In this document: one piece after another, positions 18,271-25,481 of the stretch
How positions within the stretch are numbered: position 1 is the first letter of the stretch
Layout of the letters: every line of letters begins with the position of its first letter
Assembly: GCA_965116345.1 (NCBI GenBank)
Contig: OZ220680.1
Span: 2,914,001 to 2,978,000 of the forward strand
DNA: 64,000 bases
Origin: VXYL01 sp965116345
Lineage (GTDB): Bacteria > Pseudomonadota > Gammaproteobacteria > Pseudomonadales > Azotimanducaceae
Direction: 5' to 3'
Made by a program: the position numbers and the translations under genes
Notes under the pieces: model-generated
Database searches by the model: none
What the model was told of the DNA's origin: nothing
The model's input: the letters and a program-made list of their open reading frames with translations, nothing else

Positions 18271-19354
18271 TGGATCTCTCCAGCGCGGTCGCCGAGCCGT
18301 TCGCCTGCGATTGCCTGATGGGTAGGTAGAACGAGAACACCGTTCGTCCGTGTTCGCTTTCGCACTCGACCAGGCCGTTGTGCTGGGCGAGGATCGTCTG
18401 GGTGATGGCAAGCCCCAGCCCCGAACCCTCCGGTCGGCCGCTGATCATCGGATAGAAGATGCGATCGGCGATGTCCGCCGGCACCCCGGGGCCGTTGTCG
18501 ATGAAATCCACGTTTGCGACGAGGCGGTGGCGCGTGGGACCGATGGTGAACTGGCGCACCACGCGGGTCGTCAGCGTGATCTTCGGATCGGGGGTGTCCT
18601 TGAGCGCGAGGGCGGCGTTGTTCAGCACGTTCAGCGTCGCCTGCACAAGCTGTTCGAAGTCCGCCTCGACCTCGGGGAGGCTCGGGTCGTAGGATCGTTC
18701 GAACGTGATTCGCGAGGGACACTCGGCATCGAGCAGCTTCACCACGCGCTCGATCACGTGGTGGACATTGACCGGCGCGAAATTGAGCTTGCCGTTCGGC
18801 CCCAGGATCCGGTCGACGAGGTTCCGCAGCCGATCGGCTTCGGAGATGATCACGGCGGTGTACTCGCGTTCGTCGCCTTCTAGCTGCCGGTCTAGCAGCT
18901 GCGCGGCACCGCGGATACCACCCAGCGGATTCTTGATCTCGTGGGCCAGACCACGGCCGAGCTTGCGCATGGTCTCCTGCTGGGTCACGTGGCGGTCGTC
19001 GCGGTCGATGCGCAGGATGCGGTCGAGGCGTTCGAATTCCACCAGAAGCTCGGTCTCGGACAACGGTGCGATGGAGTAGTTGACGCGAATCAAGCCCTCG
19101 GCGACGTACAGCGGCACCTCGCGCTTGGTGAACGGTTGGCCGGTGTCGAGAACGCCCTGAAGCACGGCCGCCGTGGCGTGCGAGTCGCGCATCAGGTCGC
19201 CCAATGGGACACCCACCGCCCGCGCCTCGCTGCGGCCGAACATCGCCTGCGCGGATTGGTTCAGGTAGGAAATCCGGAACGAGTTGTCACTGGCGGCATC
19301 GACGACAGCGACCGCCGTAGTGAGCTGATCGAGAATGTCCCGATAGGTGGCCAC
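18260..19354 (-). CDS. ntrB: Nitrogen regulation sensor kinase NtrB
   Basis: A 364-residue cytosolic kinase/phosphatase of NtrC, controlled by PII in known systems. It has an N-terminal PAS-like domain (residues about 8-110), a phosphoacceptor His in GLAHEIKNPLGGIRGAAQ, and a HATPase with NGPGVP and GSGLGLAI boxes. GTG 19354 is the only usable start because an in-frame TGA lies two codons upstream. No clear Shine-Dalgarno precedes it. glnA is not adjacent; instead the promoter region itself resembles glnAp2. Confidence 0.94.
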   Translation of the reverse strand: MATYRDILDQLTTAVAVVDAASDNSFRISYLNQSAQAMFGRSEARAVGVPLGDLMRDSHATAAVLQGVLDTGQPFTKREVPLYVAEGLIRVNYSIAPLSETELLVEFERLDRILRIDRDDRHVTQQETMRKLGRGLAHEIKNPLGGIRGAAQLLDRQLEGDEREYTAVIISEADRLRNLVDRILGPNGKLNFAPVNVHHVIERVVKLLDAECPSRITFERSYDPSLPEVEADFEQLVQATLNVLNNAALALKDTPDPKITLTTRVVRQFTIGPTRHRLVANVDFIDNGPGVPADIADRIFYPMISGRPEGSGLGLAITQTILAQHNGLVECESEHGRTVFSFYLPIRQSQANGSATALERSNDH

Positions 19355-19366
19355 GGATCAATATGC

Positions 19367-19382
19367 AGCAAGAAACATTCCA
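19367..19382 (-). promoter_or_regulatory. Predicted sigma-54 (-24/-12) promoter of ntrBC
   Basis: On the minus strand the sequence is TGGAATGTTTCTTGCT, against the consensus TGGCACG-N4-TTGCW, with the invariant GG and GC at the correct spacing. Transcription would start near 19356, only about 2 nt before the GTG of ntrB, so the mRNA would be almost leaderless. Either that is real or a second promoter also serves the gene. Confidence 0.6.
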
Positions 19383-19400
19383 CTAGACTCCTCGACGACT

Positions 19401-19412
19401 GGGACACCCACC
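19401..19412 (-). repeat. GGTGGGTGTCCC motif, isolated copy
   Basis: A 12-bp copy of the same motif that clusters around the RAYT gene at 21.3-23.3 kb. Here it lies in the ntrBC promoter region, between the predicted sigma-54 site and the NtrC sites. It could be a dispersed REP unit or chance. Confidence 0.35.
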
Positions 19413-19456
19413 GCCTCGCGGACTCGGCGTCTTGGCAAGCGTCAGGCTGGCTGTGC

Positions 19457-19473
19457 TGCACCAATTTAGTGCG
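19457..19473. promoter_or_regulatory. Predicted NtrC-binding site 1
   Basis: TGCACCAATTTAGTGCG matches the NtrC dyad TGCAC-N7-GTGCA with one mismatch. Its centre (19465) is about 109 bp upstream of the predicted ntrBC start, the same distance as the proximal site of E. coli glnAp2. Confidence 0.7.
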
Positions 19474-19483
19474 TTTTTGGCGG

Positions 19484-19502
19484 TGCGGTCAAATTTGGTG
19501 CA
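19484..19502. promoter_or_regulatory. Predicted NtrC-binding site 2 (one good half-site)
   Basis: TGCGGTCAAATTTGGTGCA has an intact GGTGCA half and a weak other half. Its centre is about 138 bp upstream of the predicted start, close to the -140 site of glnAp2, and about one helical-phase step (28-29 bp) from site 1. Confidence 0.5.
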
Positions 19503-19510
19503 TGACCCGC

Positions 19511-19744
19511 TTAGCGTGGGGCGACTTCGATCCGAACCAGGATGTCACCTTCGCGCTCGTCGCAGAACAGCACGCGGTGGCCGTGGACCCGGCACCACGC
19601 AGGGATATCGTGCAGCACGCCGGGGTCGGTGGCGACGATCTCGAGGACCTCGCCGTCGGCGAGATCCTGAACCCGGTCCTGCGTGCGGATCACCGGCAAC
19701 GGGCACAGCAGACCGCGTGCATCCAGGGTGTGCACGCCGGTCAT
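19511..19744 (-). CDS. TusA/SirA-like sulfur carrier protein
   Basis: A 77-residue TusA-family protein that would carry a persulfide on Cys14 in the motif ARGLLCPLPVIRT. Length and the beta-alpha-beta pattern fit TusA (about 80 residues). Its ATG forms an ATGA overlap with the stop of the PP-loop gene, so the two proteins are very likely partners: sulfur delivered by this carrier, used by the upstream ATPase. Confidence 0.9.
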   Translation of the reverse strand: MTGVHTLDARGLLCPLPVIRTQDRVQDLADGEVLEIVATDPGVLHDIPAWCRVHGHRVLFCDEREGDILVRIEVAPR

Positions 19745-20820
19745 GTGCCCACTTGCCAGCCGGGTTCCAGTTCCGTTGGCGGTAGCGGTGGGACGCGGAG
19801 TTCCTCGACAGCCCCAGAGAGATGGTGCACCTCGACGTTGACTTCGTCGGCGTTGCGGCCTTGCGAGTAGCGTGCAGCGATCCGTGCGGACAGAACCAGG
19901 TCGTCGGCATCTGGAGCCCCGTCGACCAGCGTCAACGGCCCGGGGTGGCTCAACGTGGTGAGATGCACGAAACGCTTGCGGTAGCCGGCGAGGAAGTTGT
20001 TCTCACCTTCCTCCCGGCCGACGATGAGCTTGTAGTGGGACGCAGGACGAATATGGCGGCCCACCTTCAGCAGCATGATGTCGTCGAAGTCGTAGTCGCG
20101 GACACCGCGCGACGTCCACAGATCGGCGAGCTTGCCGGCATAGCTCTCATCGGTGAGAAAACAGCAGCCGCCCGCCGGCTGGGCGTAGTCGGTGAAACCG
20201 AAGCTGCGCGCGAGGGCCATCTGTGGCTTGCGGTCACGGCCATGGAAGCCGTACAACTTGGCGCGGTCCACCCAGCCCTCGCGTTCGGGCAGGGTCGGCG
20301 GCAGGTTGTGCGCGCACAGCGGTCGCAGGAGGCGGTCCCCGGCACCGGACTCCTGGGCGATCAATGGCATCGTGTCGGCGCGTTGGGACTTGGGCCGTTG
20401 TCCGACCACCTCGCCGGTGACTAGGAAGTCGTAGCCGCGACCGAGAACGTCGGCAACGAGGGCCTTGTTGACCATGAAGATCTTGCAGTCGAGGCAGGGG
20501 TTCAGGTTGGCGCCATAGCCGTGCTTGGGATTCAGCACGATGTCCTTGTACTCGTCGATGACGTCGACGATGTGCAGCTTGATGCCGAGCTGCTCGGCGA
20601 CCCAAAGAGCATTGTTTCGCTTATCCCGCGAGCGATCTCTTTGGCGTATGGCGTGGGTATGGCCTTCCACGCAGAAGCCCGTGAAGAAATTGACGCCTTC
20701 CACGTCGACACCCTGGTCGAGCACGACCTTGGCTGCGAGCATGGAATCGAGGCCGCCGGAAATCAGCGCCGCGGCCCGTTTCCGGTTGGACGTTGGTTGG
20801 CTTTGGGGTTGCACTGCCAT
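19741..20820 (-). CDS. PP-loop ATPase, ThiI/MnmA-like tRNA thiolation protein
   Basis: A 359-residue protein whose PP-loop is AALISGGLDSMLAAKVV (residues about 17-33), the motif that adenylates a tRNA base before sulfur insertion. Candidate catalytic cysteines are in NPCLDCKIF and GGCCFLTDE. The C-terminal part (RHIRPASHYKLIVGREEGEN) resembles an NFACT-R-like RNA-binding domain. Such proteins are often labelled tRNA thiouridylate methyltransferases; a thiolation role is more consistent with the motif. The ATG at 20820 is divergent from dtd. Confidence 0.75.
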   Translation of the reverse strand: MAVQPQSQPTSNRKRAAALISGGLDSMLAAKVVLDQGVDVEGVNFFTGFCVEGHTHAIRQRDRSRDKRNNALWVAEQLGIKLHIVDVIDEYKDIVLNPKHGYGANLNPCLDCKIFMVNKALVADVLGRGYDFLVTGEVVGQRPKSQRADTMPLIAQESGAGDRLLRPLCAHNLPPTLPEREGWVDRAKLYGFHGRDRKPQMALARSFGFTDYAQPAGGCCFLTDESYAGKLADLWTSRGVRDYDFDDIMLLKVGRHIRPASHYKLIVGREEGENNFLAGYRKRFVHLTTLSHPGPLTLVDGAPDADDLVLSARIAARYSQGRNADEVNVEVHHLSGAVEELRVPPLPPTELEPGWQVGT

Positions 20821-20873
20821 AACGGCTCCATTTTACTCTTCTCGGTCGACGGCCACTTGGGGATCGAGCAGGT

Positions 20874-21314
20874 ATGCGGGCACTGCTCCAGCGCGTGAAC
20901 AGAGCGTCGGTCTCGGTGGAAGGCCGCGAGATCGCGACCATCGGACGCGGCCTGCTGGTGCTGGTCGGCGTCTTCCGGGACGACGACGAGACCGCCGCGA
21001 CACGCCTCGCCGAGCGCACCCTGTCGGCGCGGATCTTCCCCGACGACGCGAAGCCCATGAACCGATCTGTCGTGGATGTCGGCGGCGCCGTTCTGGCCGT
21101 TTCTCAGTTCACCTTGGCCGCAGACACCAGCCGCGGCAACCGTCCGGGATTCGGGCCAGCGGCACCGCCGGAGACCGCCCGCCGGCTCTACCAACGCTAC
21201 GCGGAAGCCCTCCGGAAGACGGGTACGGAGGTCGCCGTGGGCGAGTTCGGCGCCGACATGCAGGTCGCACTGGTCAACGACGGTCCAGTAACGATTCTGA
21301 TCGACGCCCCCTAG
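20874..21314 (+). CDS. dtd: D-aminoacyl-tRNA deacylase
   Basis: A 146-residue proofreading enzyme that removes D-amino acids (and glycine mischarged on tRNA-Ala) from tRNA. The two family signatures are present: SQFTL at residues 77-81 and NDGPVT at 135-140, whose Gly-Pro forms the chiral gate. The ATG at 20874 is about 50 bp from the divergent PP-loop gene. The RAYT repeat cluster begins shortly after its stop. Confidence 0.95.
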   Translation: MRALLQRVNRASVSVEGREIATIGRGLLVLVGVFRDDDETAATRLAERTLSARIFPDDAKPMNRSVVDVGGAVLAVSQFTLAADTSRGNRPGFGPAAPPETARRLYQRYAEALRKTGTEVAVGEFGADMQVALVNDGPVTILIDAP

Positions 21315-21334
21315 GCAGACCTCTCACATTCGGG

Positions 21335-21432
21335 GTCTCACAGTCGGGACACCCACCGTCGTTCGGTCTCACAGTCGGGACACCCACCGTCGTTCAGGCA
21401 CCGTCGGTGGCGTCGGTTCAGGGACACCCACC
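21335..21432. repeat. RAYT-associated repeat cluster
   Basis: Three copies of GGGACACCCACC (21346-21357, 21377-21388, 21421-21432), the first two inside a 30-bp direct repeat (21335-21364 and 21366-21395) that begins GTCTCACAGTCGGGACACCC. Between copies two and three is the inverted element CACCGTCGGTGG. This is the dense part of a REP-like array lying downstream of the transposase gene. Confidence 0.75.
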
Positions 21433-22324
21433 GTTTTTTTTCGCGCCGAAAGTCTGCCCGCAACGAACGTATGCGTGCGATCGCGCGGACCGCGGAACGG
21501 CTTGGCGGGGAAGCTGGGGTCTATCGGGGCGGCGTGGTCGGAACTTCGGCACGGGCGGGCCGCCGCGGCCGCGGTGGACGGTGGGCGCTGGTCGTGTCAG
21601 GCGAGGGCGGGGATCCAGCGGGGCACGGACTGCTCGACGATGCGCCGGCGGAAGGACCGCACGAGCTTGAGCCAGGACCCGGCGTCGCCGAGCTCCGGCG
21701 GCGCGCGCCCCTCCGGCGTGTCGTCGCGGAGCAGCCCGCCGGTCCACTCGACGTGGGCGCGGTACTCGCGCAGGGTCAACCCGAGGGTCGGCGCCGGCGG
21801 CCGGGCGGTGGCGACGCGGCGGTCGCGCACGACGAGCGGGGCGAGGTCTCACAGTCGGGACACCCACCGTCGTTCAGGCACCGTCGGTGGCGTCGGTTCA
21901 GGGACACCCACCGTTTTTTTCGCGCCGAAAGTCTGCCCGCAACGAACGTATGCGTGCGATCGCGCGGACCGCGGAACGGCTTGGCGGGGAAGCTGGGGTC
22001 TATCGGGGCGGCGTGGTCGGAACTTCGGCACGGGCGGGCCGCCGCGGCCGCGGTGGACGGTGGGCGCTGGTCGTGTCAGGCGAGGGCGGGGATCCAGCGG
22101 GGCACGGACTGCTCGACGATGCGCCGGCGGAAGGACCGCACGAGCTTGAGCCAGGACCCGGCGTCGCCGAGCTCCGGCGGCGCGCGCCCCTCCGGCGTGT
22201 CGTCGCGGAGCAGCCCGCCGGTCCACTCGACGTGGGCGCGGTACTCGCGCAGGGTCAACCCGAGGGTCGGTGCCGGCGGCCGGGCGGTGGCGACGCGGCG
22301 GTCGCGCACGACGAGCGGGGCGAG
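21366..22324. repeat. 480-bp tandem duplication (two copies)
   Basis: Copy 1 is 21366-21845 and copy 2 is 21846-22324. They are almost identical; I see one T-run length difference (8 versus 7 T) and one base change in the coding part (GGTCGGCGCCGG versus GGTCGGTGCCGG). Each copy contains repeat motifs, an untranslated stretch and the last part of the RAYT gene. Near-identity points to a recent event. Confidence 0.9.
21597..21845 (-). pseudogene. Duplicated 3' end of the RAYT gene
   Basis: This is the copy-1 version of the last roughly 80 codons of the transposase, reading to the same WIPALA end as the intact gene. It has no start and no catalytic part. It was made by the 480-bp tandem duplication. 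Confidence 0.85.
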
Positions 22325-22975
22325 GGGCTCGTCGAGGCGCTCCGGTTCGGTCTCGGCCTCCTCGAGGCGGCGCTGCAGGCCGGTGTGCTGCGGGGCGTCG
22401 ACGCGGTCGGCCATGTCGGCGCGCACGGGGTTGAGCGCGTCGTAGGCCATGCACGCCCACACGGAGCGCTCGTCGGGGAGGTCCTTGGAGGCGAAGCGGC
22501 CCTGCCAGAACCTGCCGGTGCAGCCGTCCTCGAGGTTGGCCCGGCGGGCGACGGTCTCGTTGAGGCGTGACATGTACCAGGACAGGTCGCCGAGGCGGTC
22601 GCGCAGCACGGCGAGGCGTTCGGGGTCGTCGAGCAGGGCGGCGACCCGGGCGTCGAGGTCGTCCGGGTCGCGGGGCGGGTAGATCCGCAGCCAGCGCCGG
22701 GCGACCTCCTCGTCGCCGAGTTCGAAGCGGTCCTTGGGCCGGTAGTCGACGACGAGGTGGTAGTGGTTGGACATGACGGCGTACTCGGCGACGTGGACGG
22801 TGAACAGCTCGGCGAAGTGGAGCATGAGGTGTTCGATCCAACCGCGGCGGTGGGAGAGGTCGCGGCCGGTGACGGGGTCGGGGCCGCAGAGCATGGCGCG
22901 GCGGACGCAGCGGCCGCCGAGGTGGTAGAAGCCACCGTTCTCGCGGTCGATGAGTTCGGATCTCGGGCGCGTCAT
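22076..22975 (-). CDS. REP-associated tyrosine transposase (RAYT, Y1_Tnp)
   Basis: A 299-residue single-strand nuclease of the IS200/RAYT superfamily. The HUH motif is MSNHYHLVV, and the RAYT-type block WYMSRLNETVARRANLEDG followed by GRFWQGRF and CMAYDALNPVRADMADR is well conserved; the tyrosine nucleophile is probably in WYMSRLN. In known systems such proteins bind and cut REP palindromes and are usually domesticated, one per genome. Flanking GGTGGGTGTCCC motifs on both sides are the likely substrates. The ATG at 22975 was chosen; ATG 22984 is an alternative. Confidence 0.88.
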   Translation of the reverse strand: MTRPRSELIDRENGGFYHLGGRCVRRAMLCGPDPVTGRDLSHRRGWIEHLMLHFAELFTVHVAEYAVMSNHYHLVVDYRPKDRFELGDEEVARRWLRIYPPRDPDDLDARVAALLDDPERLAVLRDRLGDLSWYMSRLNETVARRANLEDGCTGRFWQGRFASKDLPDERSVWACMAYDALNPVRADMADRVDAPQHTGLQRRLEEAETEPERLDEPLAPLVVRDRRVATARPPAPTLGLTLREYRAHVEWTGGLLRDDTPEGRAPPELGDAGSWLKLVRSFRRRIVEQSVPRWIPALA

Positions 22976-23420
22976 GGCGGGCATTGTCCGTCGCCGGACG
23001 CGGCGGGGCTGACAGCCGATGACCCGGGCACTTGTAGGAAATCCCTGCAATCTTGGCCGTCCAGGCAGAAATTGCGCTCGGGTGCGTGGAAGCCAAGAGT
23101 CCAGCGGGCCGATCGGCGGTGGCGGCGTGTCAGAAGGTTCCGTTCACGGGCAGAGAACGTATCCAGCGATTAACGAAGCCCCGTGCCAAGTACCCCACAC
23201 GGTCGCGCAGCGTTGCGTGTCGACAGGAAGCAGCATTGGTTGTTCCAGTCACTCCAACTGTGGGTGATCCAACAATTTGGGTGGTTCACCATCCACGGTG
23301 GGTGTCCCAGTGTCTGCCCCAGTGTCTGCCAGTCTCTAGAGCCCCAGTCTCTGGAGCCCGGAGCCGCATGCCCTGAACGACGTTTGCATGTTGACCGTGG
23401 CCTACGCCGGGGTCAGGCCG
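22976..23420. other. Gene-free stretch with one RAYT-type repeat
   Basis: No coding region is supported between the RAYT start and the tatC stop. A GGTGGGTGTCCC copy lies at 23297-23308, inverted relative to the cluster on the other side of the transposase. It is followed by small direct repeats (CCCAGTGTCTGCC twice and a CCAGTCTCTRGAGCC pair) up to about 23360. The rest shows no recognisable feature. Confidence 0.6.
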
Positions 23421-24164
23421 TTACTCGTCCTGTTCCTCGTCCTGGTGCTCGGAGTTCTTTTGCACCATCCGGGCAAGGATGATGCCGATCTCGAACAGCA
23501 TCCAGGCGGGAACGGCCAGCAGGATCTGGCTGATGACGTCAGGCGGGGTTAGGAACATGCCCACGACGAAACAGCCTACGATGACGTAGGGCCGTTTGCG
23601 CGCCATGCTCTGCGCTGATGTGAGCCCGGTGATAGCAAGCAACACCGTGGCCACCGGAATCTCGAAGGCGATGCCGAAGGCGAAGAACATCTTCAGCACG
23701 AAGTCCAGGTACTGGTTGATGTCCGTCATCATTTCCACGTCGGTCAGGTTCTGACCGGCGAAGAACCGGAACACCAGGGGAAAGACGACGTAGTAGGCGA
23801 ACGCCATGCCGAGGTAGAAGAGCGCCGTGCTCGAGACCAGTAGCGGAATCGCGAAGCGCTTCTCGCGCAGGTAGAGGCCCGGCCTGACGAATCCCCAAGC
23901 CTGCTGTAACAATAGTGGGATCGTGATGAACACGGTCGCGTACAGCGCGAGCTTGAGCGGTGTCAGGAAGGTCGACGCGACTTGTGTCGCGATCATGTTC
24001 CCGGTCAGTGCATCGCGCATCGGCCCGGTGACGAAGTCGAATATCTCGTCGATGAAGAAGAACACCGGGAAAAACGCCACGACGACGATGAGAATGCTGC
24101 GCAGAATGCGCGTGCGCAGTTCCAGGAGATGGGACAGGAACGGCTGTTCGTCCGCGTCCACCTG
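23421..24164 (-). CDS. tatC: Sec-independent protein translocase TatC
   Basis: A 247-residue, six-helix inner-membrane protein that recognises twin-arginine signal peptides. It starts VDADEQPFLSHLLELRTRIL, matching the family N-terminus (PLITHLIELRKRLL in E. coli). The helix-3 region GLYLREKRFAIPLL and the end FLTPPDVISQILLAVPAWML are typical. The start is uncertain: the frame is open to a TTG at 24350, which would add 62 acidic residues and overlap tatB; I prefer the GTG at 24164 on homology, though it lacks a good Shine-Dalgarno. Confidence 0.9.
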   Translation of the reverse strand, partial: QVDADEQPFLSHLLELRTRILRSILIVVVAFFPVFFFIDEIFDFVTGPMRDALTGNMIATQVASTFLTPLKLALYATVFITIPLLLQQAWGFVRPGLYLREKRFAIPLLVSSTALFYLGMAFAYYVVFPLVFRFFAGQNLTDVEMMTDINQYLDFVLKMFFAFGIAFEIPVATVLLAITGLTSAQSMARKRPYVIVGCFVVGMFLTPPDVISQILLAVPAWMLFEIGIILARMVQKNSEHQDEEQDE

Positions 24165-24237
24165 TTCGTCGTGGGTGCGTTCGGGGTCGAGAGTCTCGGA
24201 TTCGGGTTCGCTGTCCGGCGCGTCGGCCGCGACGTCG

Positions 24238-24615
24238 TCAGACCGAACCGGTGGAGTCGGCTCGGGGTCGGTCGTCGCCTCGGTCGGAGTCTCTTTGGTC
24301 TTCGAGCGCCTTGACCGGCGGGTCTTCAGCTTGCGCCGTAGGATTTTCAATTTGGTTGACTTCCTCGCCCATGGCCTGGATCTCGCGTTCCACCCGCTTG
24401 ACGTCGGACATCACCTGCTCGTTGTGGAGTTGCCGGCGGACCTCGTCCATGCCGATCTCGCGTTCGATCTCGGTCTTGATGTTGTAGTAGTTGCGCCGCA
24501 GCCGACCAATCCAGAGGCCGAGGGTCCGCAGCGCCCCCGGCAACCGCGTCGGGCCGAGGATGATCAACGCCACGATGGCGGCGACGAAGAACTCCCAGAA
24601 CGAGAAGTCGAACAT
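24238..24615 (-). CDS. tatB: Sec-independent protein translocase TatB
   Basis: A 125-residue protein with one N-terminal membrane helix (FDFSFWEFFVAAIVALIILG), the Gly-Pro hinge LGPTRLPGALRTLG, then an amphipathic helix and a long charged cytoplasmic tail. It forms the receptor complex with TatC. It is the middle gene of tatABC. Confidence 0.92.
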   Translation of the reverse strand: MFDFSFWEFFVAAIVALIILGPTRLPGALRTLGLWIGRLRRNYYNIKTEIEREIGMDEVRRQLHNEQVMSDVKRVEREIQAMGEEVNQIENPTAQAEDPPVKALEDQRDSDRGDDRPRADSTGSV

Positions 24616-24634
24616 GCCGCGCTTGGTGTCGAGG

Positions 24635-24844
24635 TCAGGCCGGCTTTTCGGGCGGATCCTGGCTCATCGAACTCCGCTCGGCACTTGCGGGTGCGGATGT
24701 CTCATTGTCGCGTACCGCCTTGCGGAACCCCTTGATGGCGTTGCCGAGCTCGGAGCCGAGGCTCTTTATGCGCTTCGGTCCGAACACCACGAGCACGATC
24801 AGGAGCACCACCAGGACGACCACGAGTTCCTTGGGACCGAACAT
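24635..24844 (-). CDS. tatA: Sec-independent protein translocase TatA
   Basis: A 69-residue pore-forming Tat component. It has one membrane helix (ELVVVLVVLLIVLVVFGPKR), the FGPKRI hinge, the amphipathic LGSELGNAIKGFRKAV helix and a short polar tail. It is first in tatABC; the three genes are spaced 19 and about 73 nt apart (TatB-TatC spacing depends on the tatC start). Confidence 0.93.
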   Translation of the reverse strand: MFGPKELVVVLVVLLIVLVVFGPKRIKSLGSELGNAIKGFRKAVRDNETSAPASAERSSMSQDPPEKPA

Positions 24845-24929
24845 GGCGTTACCTCAGTTGGTGTGAACCTTTGGCTCGATTATACGCGACCAGCGTGGGG
24901 GCGACCCGCGCGGTCATCCGCACGCAGAC

Positions 24930-25481
24930 TCAACCGGGCTTCGACACGTAACGCAACTCCCACTGCTTGGCCCGGGCGATGCCGATCCTCGGTGTTCTCC
25001 TAATCCGTGCAGGGCCACCATCGCCGGCGACGATCCGGAGCGGTCCGCCGGCACACAGATCAACACCGTAGTGGTCCATGCCGATAGACATCGCCTGGCA
25101 GAGCTTCGCCGGTCCATCCGTCAGACGGGCGTCGGGCACACCCCCTCGGCGTCCACGCATCATAGCGACACCGACCACCGGTTCGAGGGCGCGGATCAAC
25201 ACGCAACCGGGTGTGCCGTCTGGTTGCACGGCGACGTTCAGGCAGCAATGTTGTCGAGTGCGGTAGACGTAGGCGCGTCCGGGTGGACCGAACAGCACCT
25301 CGGTGCGTTTGGTTCGCCCACGGTAGGCATGGGCGGCCGGATCGCAGGCAGCCAAGTAGGCTTCCGTCTCGACAATCCGACCAGCTGTGCCGCCATGGAT
25401 GAGGAGGGCACCCAGCAAGGCGGGCGCCACCTCGCGCGGGTCACGCTCGAAAAACACCCTGTCGAGACTGCAACTGGTCAC
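24930..25481 (-). CDS. 3-methyladenine DNA glycosylase (AAG/MPG family)
   Basis: A 183-residue base-excision enzyme removing alkylated purines. It shows GRIVETEAYLAACDPAAHAYRGRT with the catalytic Glu in ETEAY, then GRAYVYRTRQHCCLNV and the C-terminal GPAKLCQAMSIG, all family landmarks. The GTG at 25481 forms a GTGA overlap with the stop of the cytochrome gene; the upstream open frame is a shadow of that gene. The coupling to a cytochrome gene has no obvious functional reason. Confidence 0.9.
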   Translation of the reverse strand: MTSCSLDRVFFERDPREVAPALLGALLIHGGTAGRIVETEAYLAACDPAAHAYRGRTKRTEVLFGPPGRAYVYRTRQHCCLNVAVQPDGTPGCVLIRALEPVVGVAMMRGRRGGVPDARLTDGPAKLCQAMSIGMDHYGVDLCAGGPLRIVAGDGGPARIRRTPRIGIARAKQWELRYVSKPG

